Source: Hyunsoonleella aquatilis (lineage in GTDB: Bacteria > Bacteroidota > Bacteroidia > Flavobacteriales > Flavobacteriaceae). From it: DNA of 64,000 bases. The notes under the pieces are model-generated. The model saw nothing but the letters and a program-made list of their open reading frames with translations. It had not been told where the DNA came from and did not search any database. The first letter of the stretch is position 1. Every line of letters begins with the position of its first letter. Shown piece after piece: positions 41,698 to 50,052 of this stretch. The position numbers and the translations under genes were made by a program. The stretch is from positions 62,001 through 126,000 of the forward strand of contig NZ_JACNMF010000006.1 in assembly GCF_014270105.1 (NCBI RefSeq), read 5' to 3'.

Positions 41698-42900
41698 ATG
41701 AAAGCACTTTTTTACACTAGGGAATTTCCGCCATATGTTTATGGGGGAGCAGGGGTACATGTTGAATATCTGGCCGATGAGCTTTCCAAATTAATGGATC
41801 TGGACGTAAGATGCTTCGGCGATCAGGACACAAAAAATGGTAGTTTGAGTGTAAAAGGCTTTCCCTTTGAAGACGGGGTTTTTGCGGATAGTGACGACAA
41901 ACTAAAATCGGTATTTAAAACCTTAAGCACGGCGCTGCATATGAATGCCGATGCCGTAGATGCCGATGTTGTGCATTGCCACACATGGTACTCGCATTTT
42001 GCCGGCATCATTTCCAAACTTTGCTATGGGACCCCATTGGTTATCACAACACATTCATTAGAACCATTGCGCCCATGGAAACGGGAGCAATTGGGCCGAG
42101 GTTACGATGCCTCTGCCTGGGTAGAAAAAACAGCGATTGAAATGGCGGATGCCCTAATTGCAGTTTCAGAAGAAACCAAAGAAGATGTGATTAAGCATTT
42201 TGATGTGGATGAAAGTAAAGTCAAAGTCATTTACAACGGGATCAACTTGCAACAGTACGTTCAAACTTCTGAGACCTCGACTTTAGATGCCTACGGTGTT
42301 GATAAAAACAAGCCTTATGTGCTTTTCGTGGGGAGAATTACACGTCAAAAAGGGATTATTCATTTAGTAAATGCGATAAAATATATTGACCCAGACACGC
42401 AAATCGTACTTTGTGCCGGCGCTCCAGACACTAAGGAAATTGGGCAAGAAATGGAAGATGCGGTAAATGTGGTGAAAAAAACGAGGGATAACGTTATTTG
42501 GATCGATAAAATGGTCACCAAAGATGAAATTATCCAATTGTATTCCCATGCCGATGTATTTTGTTGCCCATCCATTTATGAGCCTTTTGGCATTATCAAC
42601 ATTGAAGCCATGGCCTGTAATACGGCTGTTGTAGCCAGTGCTGTAGGTGGCATAAAAGAAGTAGTCGTTCATGGTGAAACAGGTCTGTTGATTCCGTTAG
42701 AACAGCAAAAAGTTGCGCCTTTTGAACCTATCGATCCGGACAAATTTGCACGGGACTTGGCTGATGGGGTTAATAAAGTCATCAATGACGAGGCCTTAAA
42801 AGCATCGATGGCCAAAAAAGGCAGGAAACGCGTGGAAGATTACTTTGATTGGATAGCGATTGCCAAACAAACAGCAGAACTATATAAATCATTGATTTAA
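41698..42900 (+). CDS. GT4 glycogen synthase, GlgM/GlgA-Coryne type (maltose-1-phosphate synthase)
   Basis: This 400-residue GT4 enzyme starts MKALFYTREFPPYVYGGAG, the N-terminus of the actinobacterial GlgA/GlgM family rather than classic GT5 GlgA (about 480 residues). HCHTWYSHFAG, FVGRITRQKG and the donor-site EPFGIINIEAMA with its Glu pair are intact. The mycobacterial GlgM joins ADP-glucose and glucose-1-phosphate to maltose-1-phosphate, the substrate of GlgE. The neighbours glgC and glgE fit this role exactly. First gene of the cluster; 34 bases before glgC. Confidence 0.85.
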   Translation: MKALFYTREFPPYVYGGAGVHVEYLADELSKLMDLDVRCFGDQDTKNGSLSVKGFPFEDGVFADSDDKLKSVFKTLSTALHMNADAVDADVVHCHTWYSHFAGIISKLCYGTPLVITTHSLEPLRPWKREQLGRGYDASAWVEKTAIEMADALIAVSEETKEDVIKHFDVDESKVKVIYNGINLQQYVQTSETSTLDAYGVDKNKPYVLFVGRITRQKGIIHLVNAIKYIDPDTQIVLCAGAPDTKEIGQEMEDAVNVVKKTRDNVIWIDKMVTKDEIIQLYSHADVFCCPSIYEPFGIINIEAMACNTAVVASAVGGIKEVVVHGETGLLIPLEQQKVAPFEPIDPDKFARDLADGVNKVINDEALKASMAKKGRKRVEDYFDWIAIAKQTAELYKSLI

Positions 42901-42934
42901 ACTAAACATTCAACTAAATAAAAACAACTAAAAT

Positions 42935-44203
42935 ATGATTAACAATAAAGTTTTAGCCATTATATTAGGTGGCGGTCAGGGCTCCAGATTGTATCCGTTA
43001 ACCGAAAAACGTTCTAAACCGGCAGTTCCGATTGCAGGAAAATACAGGTTGGTGGACATCCCTATCTCAAATTGCATAAATGCTGATATTAAACGCATTT
43101 TTGTTTTAACTCAATTTAACTCCGCAGGTTTAAATAAGCATGTTAAAAACACGTATCAGTTTAGTTTTTTTAGCAGTGCATTTGTAGATGTTTTGGCCGC
43201 TGAGCAAACACCGGAAAACAAAACATGGTTTCAAGGAACTGCCGATGCGGTAAGACAATGTATGCCACATTTTTTAGGTAATGATTTTGAATACGCCCTA
43301 ATTTTGTCTGGTGACCAATTGTATCAAATGGATTATGATAAAATGATTGAAGCCCATGAGGAGGCTGGCGCAGAAATTTCCATTGCAACAATTCCCGTTA
43401 ATGCTAAGGACGCCACCGGTTTTGGGATCCTAAAGGCAGACAACGAAAATACTATTACCTCCTTTATTGAAAAGCCTGACGCCAGTTTATTGCCAGAATG
43501 GACATCAGAAGTAAGTGCCGACATGAAGGCTCAAGAGCGCCATTATTTGGCTTCAATGGGTATTTATATCTTCAATAAAGATTTATTGGTTAAGTTAATG
43601 GAAAACAAGGACACGATGGACTTTGGCAAAGAAATCATTCCGCAGTCTATTGATTCGCACAAAACCTTAAGCTATCAATATGAAGGCTACTGGACTGACA
43701 TAGGAACCGTAGAATCTTTTTTTGAAGCTAATTTAGGGCTAACCGATGCAATCCCTAAATTTGATCTTTACGACAATAACAGAAGGATTTACACGCATGC
43801 CAGAATGCTGCCCACCACAAAGATTGCCGGAACCGTTTTGGATGCCGCTGTTATCTCTGAAGGTTGTATTATAGCCGCTTCGAAAATTGAAAAATCGGTT
43901 ATTGGCATTCGGTCAAGGATAGGAAAAGAAACCACAGTCACTAATACTTATATGATGGGTAACGACTTTTACGAAACCCTTGAAGAAATGGAGGCTAATA
44001 ACATAGAAATTCTAATGGGTATCGGTGAACGCTGCGTTATTAAAAATGCTATCTTAGATAAAAACTGCCGCATTGGGGATGACGTTAGGATTATCGGTGG
44101 CAAGCATCTTGAGGACATTGAAACAGATACCTACTGTATTAAGGACGGTGTTGTAGTTGTTAAAAAAGATGCAACAATTCCAAAAAATACAATCATAGAA
44201 TAA
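42935..44203 (+). CDS. glgC: Glucose-1-phosphate adenylyltransferase
   Basis: It makes ADP-glucose from ATP and glucose-1-phosphate. The 422-residue protein has the nucleotide loop GGGQGSRLYPLTEKRSKPA, the PISNCINA segment, the sugar-phosphate-binding FIEKPD and a C-terminal beta-helix (GCIIAASKIEKSVIG). The product feeds the upstream GlgM-type synthase. It lies 34 bases after that gene and 40 bases before the glgE ATG. Confidence 0.96.
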   Translation: MINNKVLAIILGGGQGSRLYPLTEKRSKPAVPIAGKYRLVDIPISNCINADIKRIFVLTQFNSAGLNKHVKNTYQFSFFSSAFVDVLAAEQTPENKTWFQGTADAVRQCMPHFLGNDFEYALILSGDQLYQMDYDKMIEAHEEAGAEISIATIPVNAKDATGFGILKADNENTITSFIEKPDASLLPEWTSEVSADMKAQERHYLASMGIYIFNKDLLVKLMENKDTMDFGKEIIPQSIDSHKTLSYQYEGYWTDIGTVESFFEANLGLTDAIPKFDLYDNNRRIYTHARMLPTTKIAGTVLDAAVISEGCIIAASKIEKSVIGIRSRIGKETTVTNTYMMGNDFYETLEEMEANNIEILMGIGERCVIKNAILDKNCRIGDDVRIIGGKHLEDIETDTYCIKDGVVVVKKDATIPKNTIIE

Positions 44204-44243
44204 AAATTTTCAAATAACTTTTATATCACTATTGACCAAAACT

Positions 44244-46184
44244 ATGCAAGACCAAAGACGTGTTGTAATTGACCATATATCACCAAGTGTAAACTGTGGT
44301 GAGTTTTACATCAAAAGAGTTGTAAACGAAATTGTAAATGTTAGAGCACATATCCTAGCTGACGGCCACGATGTTTTAGGGGCGACCATTTATTATAAGC
44401 ACGAAAACGAGAAAAAGTGGCGCGAAACTAGAATGACCCTCGATTTCAACAATGAATGGCAGGGGGCTTTTACTGTCAAAAAACAGGGGTTTTACAGCTA
44501 TAAAGTTGAAGCTTGGGTAGACTACGCTTTAAATTGGAGGCATGGGATCATCAGAAAAATTGATGACGGACAATATGTACGTTCCGAATTATTGGAAGGT
44601 GCCGATTATGTAAAAGACATCATCGACAAAGTAGCTTCTGCTGAAGATAAAGCATATCTAAAGGAATTACGGGCCATTTTCACCAATGAAGACAAATACG
44701 GTGAAGCGTTGAATGAAGCAACTTCCGAAAGATTATATAAATTATTTTATGATAACCCTGTAAAACTTTTAGAAGCCACCTCAAAGGGGTATGATGCATA
44801 TGTAGACAGGAAAAAAGCACGTTTTAGTACATGGTACGAATTCTTTCCGCGTTCGGCCTCCGAAAAGGAAGGGGTTCACGGTACTTTTAAAGACTGCGAA
44901 CGCCTATTGCCCCGTATTAAGAACATGGGGTTTGATGTGGTATATCTGCCGCCAATTCACCCCATCGGAGAAGTTAACCGAAAAGGTAAAAACAATACAA
45001 CCGATGCAAAACCAGATGATGTCGGCTCCACTTGGGGTGTGGGTTCTAAATATGGTGGACACAAGGATATCCATCCAAAACTGGGATCTTTAGAGGATTT
45101 CAAATCCCTGGTCCAAAGAGCAAAGGACAACAATCTGGAAATAGCCATGGACTATGCCCTGCAAGCAGCACCCGATCATCCATGGGTGAAAGAACATCCT
45201 TCATGGTTTAAATGGCGACCTGATGGGACCGTTCAGTATGCGGAAAACCCGCCTAAAAAATATCAGGATATATTACCGATTTATTGGGAAACAGAAGATT
45301 ATCAAAACCTATGGCACGAGTGTTTGGACATTTTGCTACATTGGATTGATTGCGGTATTGAAATTTTCAGGGTGGATAACCCGCATACCAAGCCGTTTCA
45401 CTTTTGGAATTGGATCATTACCCAAGTGAAATTGAAACATCCCAACGTTATCTTTTTGGCCGAAGCATTTACGGCTCCAAAAGTGATGCAGCAATTGGCA
45501 AAACAAGGCTATACGCAATCTTATACTTATTTCACTTGGAGAAACACTAAACACGAATTGACCGAATATATTGAGGAATTGACCAAAACGGAATTGCGTG
45601 AGTATATGCAACCCAATTTTTGGCCAAATACTCCAGATATCAACCCGTTCCATTTGCAAAGTACAGGTGAATCCAAACATATGCAGCGCTATGCGTTGGC
45701 CGGGACCTTAAGTTCTTCTATTGGTATTTATGGACCTGTTTTTGAGTATATGCTATCTGATTCCCTTTTGGGAAAAGAGGAATATTTAAATTCCGAAAAA
45801 TTCCAAATAGCCCATTACGATTGGAACATTCAAAATAAATTGACCACGGTAATTGCCAAAATCAACTACATCAGGCACTTAAATGAAGCGTTGCAACAGA
45901 CCAATAATATTAAATTCTGCTATGTAGATAACGATAATTTAATGGCCTACTACAAGTGGAACGATGCCAAAACCAACCACATTTTTGTGATTATTAGCCT
46001 AGATGCCCACAATTCTCAGCAGGGCACAGTGCAATTGCCTCTTCAAGAACTTGGTGTGCAGGCTGGTCATAATATCGAAATGCACGATTTAATAACCGAT
46101 AGCCGATACAACTGGCACAACGAATGGAATTTTGTAGAGCTTCACCCTACATTGCCATTCCATATATTTCAAATAAACAAGTAG
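44244..46184 (+). CDS. glgE: Alpha-1,4-glucan:maltose-1-phosphate maltosyltransferase
   Basis: GlgE (GH13_3) transfers maltosyl units from maltose-1-phosphate onto alpha-1,4-glucan. I start at the ATG (MQDQRRVVIDHISPS, 646 residues); a TTG four codons earlier is also possible. The N-terminal domain is followed by a GH13 barrel with FPRSASEKEGVHGTFKDC, nucleophile Asp378 in FRVDNPHTKPFHFW, acid/base Glu407 in FLAEAFT, and the third acid in TPDINPFHL. All are typical of GlgE and distinguish it from amylases. The adjacent maltokinase and GlgM-type genes supply its substrate. Confidence 0.95.
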   Translation: MQDQRRVVIDHISPSVNCGEFYIKRVVNEIVNVRAHILADGHDVLGATIYYKHENEKKWRETRMTLDFNNEWQGAFTVKKQGFYSYKVEAWVDYALNWRHGIIRKIDDGQYVRSELLEGADYVKDIIDKVASAEDKAYLKELRAIFTNEDKYGEALNEATSERLYKLFYDNPVKLLEATSKGYDAYVDRKKARFSTWYEFFPRSASEKEGVHGTFKDCERLLPRIKNMGFDVVYLPPIHPIGEVNRKGKNNTTDAKPDDVGSTWGVGSKYGGHKDIHPKLGSLEDFKSLVQRAKDNNLEIAMDYALQAAPDHPWVKEHPSWFKWRPDGTVQYAENPPKKYQDILPIYWETEDYQNLWHECLDILLHWIDCGIEIFRVDNPHTKPFHFWNWIITQVKLKHPNVIFLAEAFTAPKVMQQLAKQGYTQSYTYFTWRNTKHELTEYIEELTKTELREYMQPNFWPNTPDINPFHLQSTGESKHMQRYALAGTLSSSIGIYGPVFEYMLSDSLLGKEEYLNSEKFQIAHYDWNIQNKLTTVIAKINYIRHLNEALQQTNNIKFCYVDNDNLMAYYKWNDAKTNHIFVIISLDAHNSQQGTVQLPLQELGVQAGHNIEMHDLITDSRYNWHNEWNFVELHPTLPFHIFQINK

Positions 46185-46187
46185 TAT

Positions 46188-47813
46188 ATGCTTGAAACCT
46201 CTTCGAAAGCAAAACTAAAACCTCCTTTGGTTTTTGATGTGGTCTGGGAACAACTTCTGGACGACACAAATTTCATATCGGTGTTTTTATCAGATGTTTT
46301 AGAAGGGTATATCCAACAACAACGCTGGTACGGGGGCAAGGCCAGTATGCTTAAATACATCGAACTTTCTGAATATTTTAGGATTCAGCAGAACGAAGAA
46401 GTCTATTATGGGTTAATTCTAGAGGTGAATTTTGTTGAAGCCTTTTACCAGCACTACTTCCTGCCAATTGCTTTTGTAACGGACGATTCCTTTGCTGAAA
46501 AAGACAGGATACTGCCTATTTCTATCGGCGGTAAGGATGGGCATATCATTGATGCCATTAATCTTGAAGCCTTTAGAAAATTGGTTTTTGAACGCATTAT
46601 GACTGCCGAACCAATCGACCGTACCAAAGTACAGTACCATAAAAGTGCACGTTTTCAGGATACAGCCTATAAAACCTCACGGTTTATGGGCCTAGAGCAA
46701 AGCAACACCTCAATTATCTATAATGATACCTGTGTGTTAAAGTTCTTCAGAAGGATTTATGCTGATAAGAATCCTGATTACGAAATGAGCCGATACCTTT
46801 CGGAAAAAAGGGAGTTTAAAAACACGCCACCTTATTTGGGAAGCATCAATATTTTAGATTCCGAGAAAGAACTAATTACCATTGGACTCATGCAGGAAAT
46901 GATTCCTAATGAAGGGGATGCATGGGATTACATGTTAAAAGAATTCAAAAGAATTTTTAAGGCGTTCGATGATAAAGGTATTAATGCCTCGGCCATTCCT
47001 AAAACAAAGCCGTTTTTGAAGCTAGGGATAGAAGATCTCCCTGCAGTATTGATAGATTGGGTAGGCTTGGATGTTTTAAAAAAGGTGCAAACCTTGGCCA
47101 AGCGTACTGCCGAAATGCACATCGCACTCGGCTCAGAGTTTGAAGAAACTGCTTTTACGCCAACGCATTATAACGGAGATTATGAAGTTTGGCTGAAAAA
47201 TCGCCTGTTGTATCAATTTCAAAACCGATTGAATACTGTTGAAAATAACCTGGATAAACTTGAAGGTTTAGCTAGAGACATGGCACGAGAGTTTCTTGAC
47301 AAGAAGAACCTTATTAGAAAACGTTTTGTGAATTTTGATTGGACACAATTGAAAGGTCAGCGCATTCGTATTCATGGAGATTACCACCTTGGTCAAATTT
47401 TAGTTAAAGACAATGATTTTTACATTTTAGATTTTGAAGGTGAACCCGAAAGCACAATCAGGGACAGAAAGGTAAAACAACCCCCGTTAAAGGACGTAGC
47501 AGGCCTATTCCGAAGTTTTCATTATGCTATTTATACCACTATTTTCAACCACTTAAATAACCAAAAGAACAACGAAGCAATTTTTTCCGCTGGCGAAACC
47601 TTGTACGACTATATAATTGGATTATTTTTGGGCACCTACATTACAGATATAAGAGATGCTAACTTAAATATAGGCTACAGTCAGGAACGTATTTTTTTAT
47701 TGAAATATGCCTTGCTGGAAAAGGCCGTTTACGAATTGGGTTATGAACTTAATTCGCGCCCGCAGTGGGCAATTATTCCCCTTAAGGGAATTTCTAATAT
47801 TATAAATAACTAA
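46188..47813 (+). CDS. Maltokinase (Pep2/Mak-like)
   Basis: This 541-residue kinase phosphorylates maltose to maltose-1-phosphate for GlgE. The N-terminal cap has QQRWYGGKA, a Mak hallmark. The catalytic domain has IHGDYHLGQILVKDNDF with the catalytic Asp, and ILDFEGEP with the metal-binding Asp. It starts 3 bases after glgE and ends 6 bases before glgB, so it is tightly operonic. In actinobacteria the maltose comes from trehalose through TreS, often fused to or beside Mak; no treS is here, so its maltose source differs or is encoded elsewhere. Confidence 0.9.
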   Translation: MLETSSKAKLKPPLVFDVVWEQLLDDTNFISVFLSDVLEGYIQQQRWYGGKASMLKYIELSEYFRIQQNEEVYYGLILEVNFVEAFYQHYFLPIAFVTDDSFAEKDRILPISIGGKDGHIIDAINLEAFRKLVFERIMTAEPIDRTKVQYHKSARFQDTAYKTSRFMGLEQSNTSIIYNDTCVLKFFRRIYADKNPDYEMSRYLSEKREFKNTPPYLGSINILDSEKELITIGLMQEMIPNEGDAWDYMLKEFKRIFKAFDDKGINASAIPKTKPFLKLGIEDLPAVLIDWVGLDVLKKVQTLAKRTAEMHIALGSEFEETAFTPTHYNGDYEVWLKNRLLYQFQNRLNTVENNLDKLEGLARDMAREFLDKKNLIRKRFVNFDWTQLKGQRIRIHGDYHLGQILVKDNDFYILDFEGEPESTIRDRKVKQPPLKDVAGLFRSFHYAIYTTIFNHLNNQKNNEAIFSAGETLYDYIIGLFLGTYITDIRDANLNIGYSQERIFLLKYALLEKAVYELGYELNSRPQWAIIPLKGISNIINN

Positions 47814-47819
47814 CAAACC

Positions 47820-49730
47820 ATGGCACACGTTAAACCGTACAGTTTATTTACAGAATTTGATATTAACCTGTTTAAGGCCGGGAAGCATTTTAGGCTCTAT
47901 GAAAAATTTGGTTCCCACCTCGTTACCGTTGACGGTATTGATGGCGTTTATTTTGCGGTTTGGGCACCAAGCGCAAAACAAGTATCTGTAATTGGCGATT
48001 TTAATTATTGGATGGAAGGCGAGCACCAATTGAACGTTCGCTGGGACTCCAGTGGTATCTGGGAAGGTTTTATTCCTCTTATTGGAAAAGGAGCTACTTA
48101 TAAATATAAAATCCAAAGTCATAACAATGACATTAAAACGGAAAAAGCAGACCCTTACGCTAGACGATATGAGCACCCTCCCAGAACTGCATCGATAGTA
48201 TGGGATGATGATTATAAGTGGAAGGACAAAAACTGGATGAAAACCCGTAAAAAGAATAATGCAATTGATGCGCCCTATTCTGTTTACGAGGTGCATTTGG
48301 GTTCTTGGAAAAGAAACATTGAAGAAGATCGTTTTATGTCCTATTTCGAGCTTGCAGATGATTTGGTAAAATATGTTCAGGACATGAATTTTACCCATGT
48401 AGAATTAATGCCAATTATGGAATATCCTTATGACCCTTCATGGGGATACCAATTAACAGGATATTTTGCTCCAACCTCGCGTTTTGGTTATCCGGAAGAA
48501 TTCAAATATTTGGTGGACAAATTACATCAGGCTGGTATTGGAATTATTTTGGATTGGGTGCCATCACATTTCCCTGAAGACGCGCATGGGCTAGGTTTCT
48601 TCGATGGATCTCATTTATACGAACATCCGGATAAACGCAAAGGCTACCATCAAGATTGGAAGAGTTTAATTTTTAATTACGAGCGTAATGAAGTGCGTTC
48701 TTTCCTTATTAGTAATGCTATTTTCTGGCTGGATCAGTACCATGCCGACGGTTTAAGAGTTGATGCCGTTGCATCGATGTTGTTTTTGGATTACTCCAGA
48801 GAAGATGGCGAATGGGAACCCAATATTTACGGCGGACGCGAAAATCTTGCAGTGATCGACTTCCTAAAGCAATTGAATGAAGAAGTATATGCCTCTTTCC
48901 CCGATGTACAGACAATTGCGGAAGAATCCACAGCTTTCCCAATGGTTTCTAAACCCACATTTTTAGGAGGACTTGGATTTGGCATGAAATGGATGATGGG
49001 ATGGATGCACGACACTTTGGAATATTTCGCAAAAGATCCAGTGTACAGAAAGTACCATCATAATGAAATCACTTTCAGTTTGGCCTATGCATTCACCGAG
49101 AATTTTATGTTGCCATTATCGCACGATGAGGTGGTGTATGGCAAAAACTCTATTTTAGGCAGAATGCCAGGCGACGAGTGGCAACGTTTTGCCAACCTAA
49201 GATTGCTTTATGGCTACATGTTCACGCACCCCGGCACCAAATTATTGTTCATGGGAGGCGAATTCGGTCAATACAACGAATGGGATTTCCAAGAAAGTTT
49301 AGATTGGAACCTGTTGGATTTCAAACCGCATCAAGATGTTCAAAATTATTTTAAGAACTTGAACAAGCTATACAAATCCACACCAGCGCTCTATGAAAAA
49401 GGATTTAGCCATGAAGGGTTTGAATGGATCAGTTATGACGACTATGAGAACTGTGTGATTTCATATATCCGAAAAGGCTATAAAGAAGAGGAAAACGTGG
49501 TTGTGGTTTGTAATTTAACCCCAGCAGTTAGGAAAAACTACAAGATTGGGGTGCCTTCCAAAGGAAAGCTGAAGGAAGTTTTTAACAGTGATGCCAAAGA
49601 ATTTGGTGGTAGCGGTATTTCAAATTCAAGGCAAATCACTATTAAAAAAGATGCCTGGAATGGAAAGGACTATTCTGCTGAAATTACCTTGCCACCTCTG
49701 GCGATAACCGTGTTTGAGTTTAAGTCGTAA
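47820..49730 (+). CDS. glgB: 1,4-alpha-glucan branching enzyme
   Basis: It introduces alpha-1,6 branches. The 636-residue protein has a CBM48-like N-terminal module (about 25-115; GVYFAVWAPSAKQVSVIGDFN) and a GH13_9 barrel with DWVPSHFPEDAHGL, the nucleophile Asp in GLRVDAVASM, the acid/base Glu in TIAEESTAFP and the transition-state Asp in PLSHDEVVYG. It is the last gene of the tight block before a 322-base gap. Confidence 0.97.
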   Translation: MAHVKPYSLFTEFDINLFKAGKHFRLYEKFGSHLVTVDGIDGVYFAVWAPSAKQVSVIGDFNYWMEGEHQLNVRWDSSGIWEGFIPLIGKGATYKYKIQSHNNDIKTEKADPYARRYEHPPRTASIVWDDDYKWKDKNWMKTRKKNNAIDAPYSVYEVHLGSWKRNIEEDRFMSYFELADDLVKYVQDMNFTHVELMPIMEYPYDPSWGYQLTGYFAPTSRFGYPEEFKYLVDKLHQAGIGIILDWVPSHFPEDAHGLGFFDGSHLYEHPDKRKGYHQDWKSLIFNYERNEVRSFLISNAIFWLDQYHADGLRVDAVASMLFLDYSREDGEWEPNIYGGRENLAVIDFLKQLNEEVYASFPDVQTIAEESTAFPMVSKPTFLGGLGFGMKWMMGWMHDTLEYFAKDPVYRKYHHNEITFSLAYAFTENFMLPLSHDEVVYGKNSILGRMPGDEWQRFANLRLLYGYMFTHPGTKLLFMGGEFGQYNEWDFQESLDWNLLDFKPHQDVQNYFKNLNKLYKSTPALYEKGFSHEGFEWISYDDYENCVISYIRKGYKEEENVVVVCNLTPAVRKNYKIGVPSKGKLKEVFNSDAKEFGGSGISNSRQITIKKDAWNGKDYSAEITLPPLAITVFEFKS

Positions 49731-50052
49731 AACAAGTAAAAAATAAGCTCAAAAATTTCCCAAATGAACATAATTAGGGGGATTTTTGAGTTTTCATTTG
49801 GAATTGTATCCTTCGGTAGTCTTAACTCGTTTAATGCCAAACCTTTTGACAAATATTTGGGCGTTTTGTCGTTTTTGGCTTCCGCTCAAAGTTATTGAAT
49901 TCCCGTTGTTTCGTCCTTTCTTTAAAAATCATTAATTATACCCCCTTTAAATTGTATTTTATCCAACTAATTAACTGTTTTTTTGATAAAAAGAAACAAT
50001 ACAAGCATTTAAAATTTAGTACTTTCGTGGATTAATATTAATACCATTTTAC
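49731..50052. other. Gap between glgB and the GH31 gene
   Basis: No gene is visible in this 322-bp AT-rich gap. A one-mismatch -7 box (TACTTTCG, 50020-50027) lies 25 bases before the GH31 ATG, suggesting a separate promoter for that gene. Confidence 0.4.

Noticed and set aside
41698-42900. Classic GT5 starch-type glycogen synthase
   Set aside because: Length (400 residues), N-terminus and the EPFGIINIEAMA donor motif fit the GT4 GlgM/GlgA-Coryne type instead.
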